In this document: one piece after another, positions 1 through 8,502 of the stretch
Layout of the letters: every line of letters starts with the position of its first letter
Numbering within the stretch: position 1 is the first letter of the stretch
Notes under the pieces: model-generated
Databases searched by the model: none
Seen by the model: only the letters and a program-made list of their open reading frames with translations
Told to the model about the DNA's origin: nothing
Assembly: GCA_035644815.1 (NCBI GenBank)
Contig: DASQNU010000253.1
Span: forward strand, 1-64,000
Source: Brevibacillus_F sp035644815
GTDB lineage: Bacteria; Bacillota; Bacilli; Brevibacillales; Brevibacillaceae
DNA length: 64,000 nt
Reading direction: 5' to 3'
Program-made: the position numbers and the translations under genes

Positions 1-640
1 AGATCTGCAGCACTTCTTCTCCGCCGAACTGATGCTCCATCATCTCTTGCCAGCGTGTCTGTGAAAGGTTTTCGTCAAACAGTAAACGTGGTTGTGCAGC
101 TGCACCCGCCAAGCTCGTCATCAGTAGACCCACTAGCGCAATCTTCAGACCGCCTTTTTTATTGACGAACCCAGCCGCAAAACGTGACAATGCTGCTCCG
201 GCACTTAACTGCCCAGCTGAAGGGAACAGTGCAAACAATCTACTTGCACCGGGAACCGCCCCCGTACTGACGGCAAATCCAGCTCCAGCTACTCCTAACA
301 ATAGCGCTGTAAAGAAACCGACTCCTGCGAGTGTTTCACCCTCTTTGTTCTTCACGAGCCCCAAAAGAAATTCCCAGAGAGAAAACTCCTCATCGGGGTT
401 TCCCGACAGCTGTCCATTTGCACCAGTCGGATCCGTACCATCCAATTGATCGCCCGATTGATCCCATCTCACCTTTTCCCAATCCGGCGGTGTGATCACA
501 GGATTATACTTGGGCGGTTCGTATTTCGGGACAAAGTAAGAAGGTGCATCCGCCATTGCGGATAGCGGAAAAGCTAAAAGAAAGATCAAAAGAAAAGATA
601 AGATACCAATTTGTATACGATGATGAGACTTTTTCCCCAC
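1..640 (-). CDS. Secreted/membrane protein of unknown function (partial, C-terminus outside window)
   Basis: I read this frame from the reverse strand. It opens with GTG at 640, seven to eight bases after a GGGGGA ribosome site, and stays open to the window edge for about 213 residues. The N-terminus is a clear signal peptide: KKSHHR, then a long hydrophobic run ending in LSAMADA. A proline-rich, acidic extracellular stretch follows (about residues 35-95). After it come two Gly/Ala-rich hydrophobic segments around residues 110-150 and 170-190 that could span the membrane. I do not recognise a family. It is divergent from the aas operon, so the 641-983 gap holds both promoters. Confidence 0.7.
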   Translation of the reverse strand, partial: MGKKSHHRIQIGILSFLLIFLLAFPLSAMADAPSYFVPKYEPPKYNPVITPPDWEKVRWDQSGDQLDGTDPTGANGQLSGNPDEEFSLWEFLLGLVKNKEGETLAGVGFFTALLLGVAGAGFAVSTGAVPGASRLFALFPSAGQLSAGAALSRFAAGFVNKKGGLKIALVGLLMTSLAGAAAQPRLLFDENLSQTRWQEMMEHQFGGEEVLQI

Positions 641-829
641 AACTACTCCCCCTACATCCAGCAGCGTTGCCTTTTTCTCTAGAACATACAAGCACGCAGT
701 TTTCTCTATCGTGGAATTTACAACCTAAAAATTGCCATAATTTTATCCTCAGATTAGTGAACCATATATTACCAAAGGATGGAATCATTCCTTTTTCCTT
801 ACTTTTCTACTAAGACCATGACATAAGAA

Positions 830-930
830 CCTGGATTTAAGTAGGCGAAAAGTCTCGAAATCGATTTCCCTTTTCGGCACATAAGCATACAGCAGGGTAC
901 CAATAAAAGTTGGTACTCTTTTTCTTTAAG
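830..930 (+). promoter_or_regulatory. Possible structured leader/attenuator of the aas-lplT operon
   Basis: This part of the gap between two divergent genes holds a stem (CGAAAAG at about 846 pairing with CTTTTCG at about 870). It is followed by a complete intrinsic-terminator shape ending 56 bases before the aas start. No gene on the + strand ends upstream, so the terminator can only act on a leader transcript of aas. I do not recognise a known riboswitch class in it. Confidence 0.35.
894..928 (+). terminator. Intrinsic terminator hairpin upstream of aas
   Basis: AGGGTACCA (894-902) pairs with TGGTACTCT (911-919), giving nine pairs with one G-T wobble and an 8-base loop. TTTTTCTTT-like sequence follows. 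It lies in front of a gene, not behind one. Confidence 0.6.
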
Positions 931-983
931 ACCAGATCGTAATATTAGACACAAGGAAATCACTCAAAAAGGTGTGGTCTTAT

Positions 984-3092
984 ATGGCTCTTATTTATTC
1001 CCTCATCAAAATGTTTCTTCTGCTTTGGTTCCGTCCTCGCATCCATGGCCTGCATAAAATTGATCTTTCTGAACCATCCATCATCGCTCCAAACCACGTT
1101 TCCCTGCTGGATGCGGTGCTCCTGTCCTTCTGCCTCCCGCGTGAAGTGACGTTTGTGGCGAATACGGACATCGCGAAAAAGTTCGCCTTCTTCATGAAGT
1201 TTCGCAAGCATGTCACGGTCGATCCGATGAATCCCTACTCGATCCGCCATATGCTGCGCGTCATCAAAAACGGCGAATCGATTCTCATCTTCCCGGAAGG
1301 TCGTATTACCCGGACTGGCGGACTGATGAAAATGTACAGTGGGGTCGGGTATCTCGCTCTTCGCACAGGCGTGAAAGTGTATCCGGTTATCATTCAAGGT
1401 CTGGAACGCTCGATTTTCTCTTATCTGAAAGGAAAGCTGCGTCTCTCCTGGTTCCCAAAAGTGTCGTTCACGGTCGGTACACCTTTTTCTCTGCAGCGCA
1501 AAGAAAACCAATCCATGAGAGAGCAAAAAGCAGCTGCCAGCGAACACATCCTGAAAACGATGCAGCAAGAGCTGTTTGAAGCACGGATGAAAGATGACAT
1601 CAATCTGTTCAACGAAATTCAAGAAGCTTCTCGGATCCACGGCAGTAAGCAAATCATCGCCAAGGATCTAACATCAGCCATCAATTATCGGACACTCTTG
1701 ATCGGCAGCTATCTGCTCGGTGACAAGCTGCAAGCAAAGCTCGCTTCCCAGCAAACCGTCGGCGTGCTGCTGCCCACATCAGTTGGTCATCTGGTTACCT
1801 TGGTCTCTTTGTTTCGCATAGGCATCACCCCGGCGATCTTGAACTTCTCGCTAGGCATCCGTTCCCTGCTCGATTGCTGCGAGACAGCCGGCATCAAGAC
1901 AATCCTGACTTCCCGCGTATTCATCGAAAAAGGGAAGCTGGAGCATGTGGTCGCAGGACTTGCGGAAAACATGGAAATCGTGTATCTGGAGGACCTGAAA
2001 AACTCGGCAACAACTGGAGATAAACTGTCTGCACTTGTGAAGTATGCAACCAAGCAAAAGTCGCAAGCGACAACCAACGAAGTGATTCTGTTTACATCCG
2101 GCAGCGAGAGCAAACCAAAAGGTGTGGTGCTCACACACCGCAACCTGTACGCCAACATCCAACAGGCAAAAAGCGTAATCGATTTTACTCCGAACGACAG
2201 GCTGCTGAATGTATTGCCGATGTTTCACAGCTTTGGCTTGACCGCGGGCACGATGCTGCCGATGCTTACCGGAATTCCGGTCTATCTGTATCCGAGCCCG
2301 CTGCATTACAAGATCATTTCCGAGCTTTGCTACGATCAAAATATTACGATCATGTTCGGTACTTCTACGTTCTTGGGCGGTTATGGAAAAATGGCGCATC
2401 CATACAACTTCTACTCCCTGCGCTATGTGTTTGCAGGTGCGGAAAAATTGAAGTCGGATGTGCGCCAAATGTGGATGGAGAAATTCGGGGTACGAATCTT
2501 TGAGGGCTACGGTGCTACCGAGACCGCTCCAATTCTCTCGCTCAACACCCCGCTGGCCAACAAACAAGGAACAGTCGGCCGACTCTTGCCCGGTGTGGAG
2601 TATCAGCTGGAGACGGTAGACGGCATTACATCAGGCGGTCACCTGCTCGTAAAAGGTCCGAATGTGATGAAGGGCTATCTGATTCACGGCCAAGGCTTTG
2701 TCCCTGCGGATGAATGGTATAAAACGGGCGACCTGGTCTCTGTAGACGAAGATGGCTTCGTGATGATCCAATCTCGACTGAAACGTTTTGCCAAAATCGG
2801 CGGTGAGATGATCTCGCTCAATCTCGTCGAGGAGCTCGCGACACAATGCTTCGGCCACTCTGATTTTGCAACAGTCTCGATTCCTGACGCACGTAAAGGG
2901 GAACGCATCCTCCTTTACACCACAGACGAGACAGCCAGCTTGCCGAAATTGCGTGCTTATTTGGCCGAAAAGCAATTTACGCCTTTGCTGCTTCCAGCTG
3001 CGATCCGCACGCTTGATTCTCTGCCGCTTTTGGGCAGTGGCAAAACCGACTATGTCACACTGAAACAAATAGCCGAAAAAGGTGGCGAATAA
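984..3092 (+). CDS. aas: Bifunctional lysophospholipid acyltransferase / acyl-ACP synthetase-like protein (Aas-type)
   Basis: This is a fusion of two enzymes. Residues about 1-210 are a PlsC-type acyltransferase with NHVSLLD (the HX4D catalytic pair) and FPEGRITRTG (the acyl-acceptor motif). Residues about 220-702 are an AMP-forming acyl ligase with the phosphate loop FTSGSESKPKG and the YGATE motif. In E. coli, Aas re-acylates lysophosphatidylethanolamine at the inner membrane using acyl-ACP made by its second domain. The reading frame can also open at GTG 972, but ATG 984 stands at the right distance from AAAAAGG and is preferred. The next gene, two bases downstream, is the matching transporter, which supports a lysophospholipid repair role. 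Confidence 0.85.
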   Translation: MALIYSLIKMFLLLWFRPRIHGLHKIDLSEPSIIAPNHVSLLDAVLLSFCLPREVTFVANTDIAKKFAFFMKFRKHVTVDPMNPYSIRHMLRVIKNGESILIFPEGRITRTGGLMKMYSGVGYLALRTGVKVYPVIIQGLERSIFSYLKGKLRLSWFPKVSFTVGTPFSLQRKENQSMREQKAAASEHILKTMQQELFEARMKDDINLFNEIQEASRIHGSKQIIAKDLTSAINYRTLLIGSYLLGDKLQAKLASQQTVGVLLPTSVGHLVTLVSLFRIGITPAILNFSLGIRSLLDCCETAGIKTILTSRVFIEKGKLEHVVAGLAENMEIVYLEDLKNSATTGDKLSALVKYATKQKSQATTNEVILFTSGSESKPKGVVLTHRNLYANIQQAKSVIDFTPNDRLLNVLPMFHSFGLTAGTMLPMLTGIPVYLYPSPLHYKIISELCYDQNITIMFGTSTFLGGYGKMAHPYNFYSLRYVFAGAEKLKSDVRQMWMEKFGVRIFEGYGATETAPILSLNTPLANKQGTVGRLLPGVEYQLETVDGITSGGHLLVKGPNVMKGYLIHGQGFVPADEWYKTGDLVSVDEDGFVMIQSRLKRFAKIGGEMISLNLVEELATQCFGHSDFATVSIPDARKGERILLYTTDETASLPKLRAYLAEKQFTPLLLPAAIRTLDSLPLLGSGKTDYVTLKQIAEKGGE

Positions 3093-3094
3093 GC

Positions 3095-4300
3095 ATGAAC
3101 ATGCGATTAAAACCGCTGCAAGCTCTATACTTTACACAGTTTCTCTCGGCCTTCGCCGATAATATGGTCCTGTTTGTCATCGCCAATCTGTTGACGGACA
3201 ACGGTTTTTCACCCGCATCACTTGCACTCGTATCCATGTCATTCTTTCTTCCTTATATCGTATTGGCGCCGATCGTCGGGCCGTTTGCCGATAAGCACGC
3301 GAAAAGCGTCGTACTGGTCACAGGCAATCTGATCAAAGCGCTTGGTGTACTCATTCTAATCCTGATCGATCATTCCAGCATTGTGATGTTGATGCTTTGC
3401 TACTTTACCGTTGGTGTGGGAGCGGTTGTTTACTCCCCTGCCAAATACGGGATCCTGCCTGAGCTGACTCGCAATGAAGATGAGCTGTTTCATGCAAATG
3501 CACGCATTGAAGCGTATACGATCATCGCCATCTTGCTCGGGATTGGCGGCGGCGGTGCGATTGCATCCATCACCTCTGCGGCTGTCTCCTCCTTCTTCTG
3601 TCTGGCTCTCTACATGCTGTCTGCTGGGATGACCTCATTCATTCCACGGATGGAGGGCAATCAGTCGATTCGTTACAGCGTGGAAACGCAAAACTTTTTC
3701 GCTGATGTACGCAAGCTGTTTGCACGACCTGAGACGAATTTTTCCTTGATTGGCACTGGGGCGTTCTGGATGAGCTCCGCTGTCCTGCGCGTCGCGGTTA
3801 TCGCTTGGATTCCCGTCGCATTGCACATTGATCCGAAAGACATGTCCGTGTCGCTGATTCTGGCGACGACGTCCATCGGGATTATCATCGGCGCGTTTCT
3901 AGCTCCGAAGCTCGTTCCGCTCAGCCGGTTTACACGATCCGTCTTGTATGGCTGCTTTATGCTCGTCCTAATTCTGTTGTTTCCATGGTTCCATTTCACC
4001 ACCATCGCGATCCTGTTCCTCTTGACGGTAGGTTTTATGGGCGGCGTCTTTATCGTCCCGATGAACACAGTGCTGCAAGAGGAAGGGAAAAAGATGGTCG
4101 GGGCAGGGAAAACGATCGCGGTGCAAAACTTTGTGGAAAACATCTTGATGCTGGTCGGCTCCGGGGTCTACTATCTGATCGTCTATGCAGGAGTGTCGAT
4201 CTCGAATGCAATCATGGCACAAGGGCTGCTCTTTTCCCTCTTCCTGGTCTACCTACTGGTGCAGTCGAAAAAAATGAAACGCATACAGCATGGCGTCTAA
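3095..4300 (+). CDS. lplT: MFS lysophospholipid transporter, LplT-like
   Basis: This 401-residue protein has about 12 hydrophobic segments and opens with LYFTQFLSAFADNMVLFVI, typical of the LplT branch of the major facilitator family. LplT flips lysophospholipids inward so that Aas can re-acylate them. The start follows the aas stop by two bases, so the two are almost certainly translated from one message. In Gram-negatives the same pair occurs as lplT-aas; here the order is aas-lplT. A strong hairpin follows the stop. The substrate is inferred from family and context. Confidence 0.85.
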   Translation: MNMRLKPLQALYFTQFLSAFADNMVLFVIANLLTDNGFSPASLALVSMSFFLPYIVLAPIVGPFADKHAKSVVLVTGNLIKALGVLILILIDHSSIVMLMLCYFTVGVGAVVYSPAKYGILPELTRNEDELFHANARIEAYTIIAILLGIGGGGAIASITSAAVSSFFCLALYMLSAGMTSFIPRMEGNQSIRYSVETQNFFADVRKLFARPETNFSLIGTGAFWMSSAVLRVAVIAWIPVALHIDPKDMSVSLILATTSIGIIIGAFLAPKLVPLSRFTRSVLYGCFMLVLILLFPWFHFTTIAILFLLTVGFMGGVFIVPMNTVLQEEGKKMVGAGKTIAVQNFVENILMLVGSGVYYLIVYAGVSISNAIMAQGLLFSLFLVYLLVQSKKMKRIQHGV

Positions 4301-4314
4301 GCCTGCTAAACGAA

Positions 4315-4362
4315 AATAAGAGCCTCGCTTACACCAAGCTTGTGTAAGGAGGCTCTTCTTAT
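4315..4362. terminator. Bidirectional terminator between lplT and fhs
   Basis: AAGAGCC at 4318 pairs with GGCTCTT at 4351, and inside it CTTACAC pairs with GTGTAAG. A/T-rich flanks lie on both sides, so it can end both convergent transcripts. Confidence 0.8.
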
Positions 4363-5990
4363 TATGACAGTCCCGTGACGGCTCCGTTTTCGTCCAATCG
4401 AATCGATTCGGCTGCGGGGCGCTTCGGCAAGCCAGGCATTGTCATGATATTGCCTGTAAGCACGACGAGAAAACCTGCGCCGGTCGAGATGCGGATCTCG
4501 CTGACATGGATGGTAAAGTCAGTGGGAGCGCCGAGCTGATCGGGCTGATCGGTGAAGGAGTAGGGCGTCTTGGCCATGCATACAGGCAAGTGCGAGAGGC
4601 CCATCTGCTCTACCTTTTTCAGCATTTTTTCCGCCGCTTGGGAATAGGTTACACCTTTGCCGCGATAGATCTCCTTGACGATGGTTTCGATCTTTTCTTT
4701 CGGCGTTTGCCCCTCTTCGTAGAGCATGTGGAAGGAGCTTGTCGACTCGGCAGCATTCACAACCTTTTCTGCCAGCTCCGTACCCCCTTGGCCTCCCTCG
4801 GCCCACACTCTCGAAAGAGCTGCAGGTACTCCTAGCGTCTCGCACATCTGGATAACTGCTTCGATCTCGTCTGCTGTATCCGTCGCAAAATGATTGATCG
4901 CGACGACAGCAGGGATGCCGAACTTCTGCAGGTTTTCCACATGCCGCTTCACGTTTTCAAAGCCTCTTGTCAGTGCTTCTTTGTTTTCCAGATGCAGGTC
5001 TGCTAGCTTGATGCCTGCGTTATATTTTAAAGCGTTAACCGTAATGACCACTACCGCTGCAGCTGGAGTAAGTCCGGCTTGACGGCATTTGATATGGAAA
5101 AACTTCTCCGCACCGAGGTCCGCGCCAAAGCCCGCTTCCGTTACGACATAATCCGCCAGCTTCAATCCCAGCTTGGTGCCGATCACACTGCTGCAGCCGT
5201 GAGCGATATTGGCAAAAGGTCCGCCGTGCACCAGCACCGGGGTTCCTTCAATCGTTTGCACCAGATTGGGCTTCAATGCTTCTTTCAGTAGGACGCACAT
5301 CGCGTCTACCGCGCCGATCTCGCTGGCGGTCACAGGCTGGTCGTCCATGTCGTAGCCGATGATGATCTTGCTGATCCGCTCGCGCAAGTCGCTGCTGTTT
5401 TCACTAAGGCAGAGAATCGCCATGATTTCCGAAGCTGTGGTGATCACAAAACCGTCTTCGCGGGTCTGCCCATTTCCGTCGCCGAGCCCGATGACGATAT
5501 TGCGCAGGGGACGGTCATTCATATCCATCGCCCGCTTCCAGACGATCCTTTTCGGATTGAGGCGTTTTGGGTTGCCGTGGTGGATATGGTTGTCGATCAT
5601 GGCAGCCAGTAGATTGTGCGCAGAGGTAATCGCGTGAATATCCCCGGTAAAATGAAGATTGATGTCTTCTGCCGGGAGGATTTGCGCCTTTCCGCTTCCT
5701 GTCGCTCCTCCTTTCATCCCCATGCAAGGGCCAAGGGACGGTTCACGCAGGGCGGCGATTGTCTTTTTACCCAACACATTCAGTGCTTGTGAGAGCCCGA
5801 TGGTTGTCAAGGTTTTGCCCGCACCAGCCGGATTGGGATTCATCGCTGTGACCAGGATCAGCTTGCCATCTTGATTGCCTTTTACCTGTTCCCAGACGTG
5901 GTTGCCTAGCTTTGCTTTGTAATGTCCGTATAGTTCTACATCTTGATCGCCTAGACTGAGCTGCTTCGCTACTTCCATGATTGGTTTCAT
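4362..5990 (-). CDS. fhs: Formate--tetrahydrofolate ligase
   Basis: Fhs makes 10-formyl-tetrahydrofolate from formate, ATP and tetrahydrofolate in cytosolic one-carbon metabolism. The product is 542 residues and shows the ATP-binding loop NPAGAGKTLTTIGL near the N-terminus. Further conserved stretches are REPSLGPCMGMKGGATG, GDIHAITSAHNLLAA and EAGFGADLGAEKF. The frame extends 25 codons further upstream, but ATG 5990 (MKPIMEVAKQ) has the AAGGGGGAG ribosome site eight bases before it and matches the family N-terminus. It stands alone, convergent with lplT. Confidence 0.95.
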   Translation of the reverse strand: MKPIMEVAKQLSLGDQDVELYGHYKAKLGNHVWEQVKGNQDGKLILVTAMNPNPAGAGKTLTTIGLSQALNVLGKKTIAALREPSLGPCMGMKGGATGSGKAQILPAEDINLHFTGDIHAITSAHNLLAAMIDNHIHHGNPKRLNPKRIVWKRAMDMNDRPLRNIVIGLGDGNGQTREDGFVITTASEIMAILCLSENSSDLRERISKIIIGYDMDDQPVTASEIGAVDAMCVLLKEALKPNLVQTIEGTPVLVHGGPFANIAHGCSSVIGTKLGLKLADYVVTEAGFGADLGAEKFFHIKCRQAGLTPAAAVVVITVNALKYNAGIKLADLHLENKEALTRGFENVKRHVENLQKFGIPAVVAINHFATDTADEIEAVIQMCETLGVPAALSRVWAEGGQGGTELAEKVVNAAESTSSFHMLYEEGQTPKEKIETIVKEIYRGKGVTYSQAAEKMLKKVEQMGLSHLPVCMAKTPYSFTDQPDQLGAPTDFTIHVSEIRISTGAGFLVVLTGNIMTMPGLPKRPAAESIRLDENGAVTGLS

Positions 5991-6168
5991 TGACGTGGCT
6001 CCCCCTTGTGCAGGCACAGATTTTCCAAACACATTGTACCATTTGTAGGAAAGTACGAATACCAATTCAGGCTATGTATTGCTGATCGATATATAACGAC
6101 TTATGATAAAGACACCGCAGCTCTCCGAGTATCGCGGCCGTTTACCTAAAATGAAGGAGTGATGTTAT

Positions 6169-6276
6169 ATGGCACATACATACAAGCAATGGAAATGCAA
6201 AGAAGAAGGTATCCAACTCGCAAAAAGGACGTGTTTGTATGTTAAATGGGGTACAAATTCGGAGTCGAATGAGTGA
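6169..6276 (+). CDS. Possible 35-residue leader ORF overlapping the acetyltransferase start
   Basis: ATG 6169 lies eight bases after a strong AAGGAGTG site and encodes 35 residues (MAHTYKQWKCKEEG...). It stops 38 bases inside the next gene in another frame. The overlap would permit translational coupling or a regulatory leader peptide. No family is recognised. It may equally be a chance ORF or the remnant of a longer gene. Confidence 0.35.
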   Translation: MAHTYKQWKCKEEGIQLAKRTCLYVKWGTNSESNE

Positions 6277-7105
6277 CTCGGAGATCGAGAAAGTTCTTGA
6301 ACTCGCCCATCAGTGCAATCAATTCGAGCACATTCATTTGGATGTCACTTTAAATATCTCCATGCTGCGCAACCGCAACGGCAGCGAGAACCATGATTTT
6401 TTGTATTATGTCGATGATAAGCTGGTTGGGTTTCTCGGCATGTATTTCATCTCAAGTGAGGAAGAAGTAGAAATATCGGGGATGGTACACCCTGAACATA
6501 GAAACCAGAAGATTGCGTCTACCCTTTTGGCAGAAGCAAAGGCGCAGTTGGCGATAAAAGGCCTGCGGCAGCGGCTCATCGTCTGCGATCATTCTTCCGC
6601 CTCTGGCCAGCAATTTCTAAAAGCGATCGGAGCAACGTATCGGTTTTCCGAGTATAGCATGAACCTTGTAGACAGCCCGCCGCCTAGCATGCCGAACAAG
6701 AAGCTGAAGCTGCTTCCCGTGCACCCCGCTGATACCACCGATGTGATCCGAATCCTCATGGAAAGCTTTGGTGATACGGAGCAAGAAGCACGTGGGCTCG
6801 CAGAAAGAAATTCGGCAGGTGGGGATCATCAAATGTATATAGCAAAGGATGATACACTGCCCATCGGGACAATCACAGCATCTAAAGATGGTGATGATGT
6901 ATATATCACCGCTTTTGCCGTACACCCCACCTACCAAGGAAAAGGATACGGGCAGCAAATTCTCACACAGTGTATCGAGCTCATTTGCAAGGAAGAGAAT
7001 GGCCCTATCAAACTGGATGTCCAAACGGAAAACTCCAAAGCTCTCGGTTTGTATAAAGCATGCGGATTTCGAGAAATTGCCGCTTATGATTACTATTCTT
7101 TTTAG
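6239..7105 (+). CDS. GNAT acetyltransferase with two tandem GNAT domains
   Basis: The protein has 288 residues. Residues about 1-140 form a first GNAT fold with a weakened acetyl-CoA loop (HRNQKIAS). Residues about 150-288 form a second with the classic loop QGKGYGQQ and the QTENSKALGLYKACGF end. This suggests that the C-terminal half is the active acetyltransferase and the N-terminal half is degenerate or substrate-binding. The substrate cannot be told from sequence. The start is backed by AAAAGGAC about nine bases upstream. A terminator follows, so it is separate from the TPR/AAA operon. Confidence 0.85.
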   Translation: MLNGVQIRSRMSDSEIEKVLELAHQCNQFEHIHLDVTLNISMLRNRNGSENHDFLYYVDDKLVGFLGMYFISSEEEVEISGMVHPEHRNQKIASTLLAEAKAQLAIKGLRQRLIVCDHSSASGQQFLKAIGATYRFSEYSMNLVDSPPPSMPNKKLKLLPVHPADTTDVIRILMESFGDTEQEARGLAERNSAGGDHQMYIAKDDTLPIGTITASKDGDDVYITAFAVHPTYQGKGYGQQILTQCIELICKEENGPIKLDVQTENSKALGLYKACGFREIAAYDYYSF

Positions 7106-7117
7106 AACTTAGACCTG

Positions 7118-7152
7118 AAAATCCACAGGGGATAACCCTTGTGGATTTTTTA
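7118..7152 (+). terminator. Intrinsic terminator after the GNAT gene
   Basis: AAAATCCACAGGG pairs with CCCTTGTGGATTTT around a GATA loop and runs into a T tract. Confidence 0.85.
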
Positions 7153-7256
7153 AATCTCGCTATTTTTCCTACATGATCAATTCATGCAAAAAATCGGAAA
7201 AGCTGTACAATGTATGTTAAAATATACCGCAACAGGTAAATATATAGGAGTTTGAT

Positions 7257-8459
7257 ATGGACATGAGCGGAAGAGTACTGGAAGAAGAAACCCTGCATGA
7301 GGAAAGGGTAAACAGACTTTACACGTTATTCAAAGCAGAAAAATATGAAGAAGTCATTTCACTTTCATTAGACCTAATGCGGGATGATCCGGATGACTGG
7401 GATGCCTTACATATGCAAGCCCGCTCCTTTCTCTTCCTGCGCCAATACGCGGATGCCGAATCCTGCATCAAGCAAATCCTGGCGGCCTATCCGAATGAAG
7501 AAAGTGGACTCGAACTGATGGGCGATCTTTGCTCTGCCCGGGGTGAGTATGACAAAGCAGCAAGCTTTCATGAGCAGTGTATGGAGAAAAACCCGGAAGA
7601 ACCTAACTATCGCTTGGACTTTGCAAGGGCCCTCTATAATGGCAGAGATCCAGATAATGCGTTCATCCGCTGGCCGCGGGCACGTTTAACATCTGAGCAC
7701 GTGTCACGGATCAGCAAAGCGATCGATCATCTTCTCGAGGCAAACCAGCTGCGACCGGAACATGATGGGCAATATCGATTGCTCGGTCAATGCTACCAAA
7801 CGCTTAGCAAACCTGTTGAAACCTTCGATTGTTATCAGACTGCCCTCGTCTTGAATCCGACTTTAGCGGAAAATCATGTCTACATGGCCTATCATTACAT
7901 CAATATGGGCGATTTGCGTTCAGCCAGAAGTCACATTGAGCAGGCGTTAATGTTGGATTCCGAACATGTCGGGGGCCAAAACATGCTAGAAATCCTGGTC
8001 GCGAATGAGCAAGATCCCAAAAGGTACTACCGTTTTCTGGTTGAGTACCATGGGCTGCTCTGTTCTTTCTATCCAAAGGACCCTGAAAACTGGCTGAGGC
8101 TGGTCCGTACGAAGCTCGACTATGGAAAGGACCAGCCGGTAAAAGAACTGAAGGCATATTTAAAACTGAAGCCTGAAGATTGGGAAATGCAGTTTGCTTA
8201 CGGCAAAGTGTTGTACGAAGACAAACGTTACTTCTCAGCCATCCGACATTTTAAGCAATTAGATCGTTTGAATCCCGGAAATATACATATACAAGGTTGG
8301 TTACAGACGCTTTCCAACGTTAATAAAGCAAAGGCTTGCTTCCACGCCTTGGGTAGATCGCTCTTTCGGGGCTTCCTTATTTTCCCGCTGAAATCCATCT
8401 ACCTTTTGATCCTCTTGCCAATATTGTTGAAGTTGCAAAAAAACTCGGCAAAAAAATAA
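7257..8459 (+). CDS. TPR-repeat protein with C-terminal membrane anchor (first gene of a four-gene operon)
   Basis: This 400-residue protein is built mainly of helical tetratricopeptide-type repeats. Examples are the blocks around 'AEKYEEVISLSLDLMRDDP', 'GEYDKAASFHEQCMEKNPEE' and 'KPVETFDCYQTALVLNPTLA'. The last 30 residues hold a single hydrophobic segment (GFLIFPLKSIYLLILLPILL) and a short KNSAKK tail. There is no N-terminal signal, so it looks tail-anchored with the repeats in the cytosol. The ATG follows TAGGAG by six bases. The next gene starts 43 bases downstream, and the operon also encodes a TPR/AAA+ ATPase. A scaffold or adaptor role is inferred; no function is known to me. Confidence 0.8.
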   Translation: MDMSGRVLEEETLHEERVNRLYTLFKAEKYEEVISLSLDLMRDDPDDWDALHMQARSFLFLRQYADAESCIKQILAAYPNEESGLELMGDLCSARGEYDKAASFHEQCMEKNPEEPNYRLDFARALYNGRDPDNAFIRWPRARLTSEHVSRISKAIDHLLEANQLRPEHDGQYRLLGQCYQTLSKPVETFDCYQTALVLNPTLAENHVYMAYHYINMGDLRSARSHIEQALMLDSEHVGGQNMLEILVANEQDPKRYYRFLVEYHGLLCSFYPKDPENWLRLVRTKLDYGKDQPVKELKAYLKLKPEDWEMQFAYGKVLYEDKRYFSAIRHFKQLDRLNPGNIHIQGWLQTLSNVNKAKACFHALGRSLFRGFLIFPLKSIYLLILLPILLKLQKNSAKK

Positions 8460-8502
8460 CAAGTAGCAGAACATCTTTGAAGCGGAAAGGTAGGAATTTG
8501 CT

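Noticed and set aside
960..1652. 230-codon ORF on the minus strand
   Set aside because: It lies wholly antisense to the acyltransferase domain of aas, has no ribosome site and shows no domain pattern.
1851..2567. 238-codon minus-strand ORF
   Set aside because: It is the antisense shadow of the acyl-ligase domain of aas, with low-complexity, His/Gln-rich composition.
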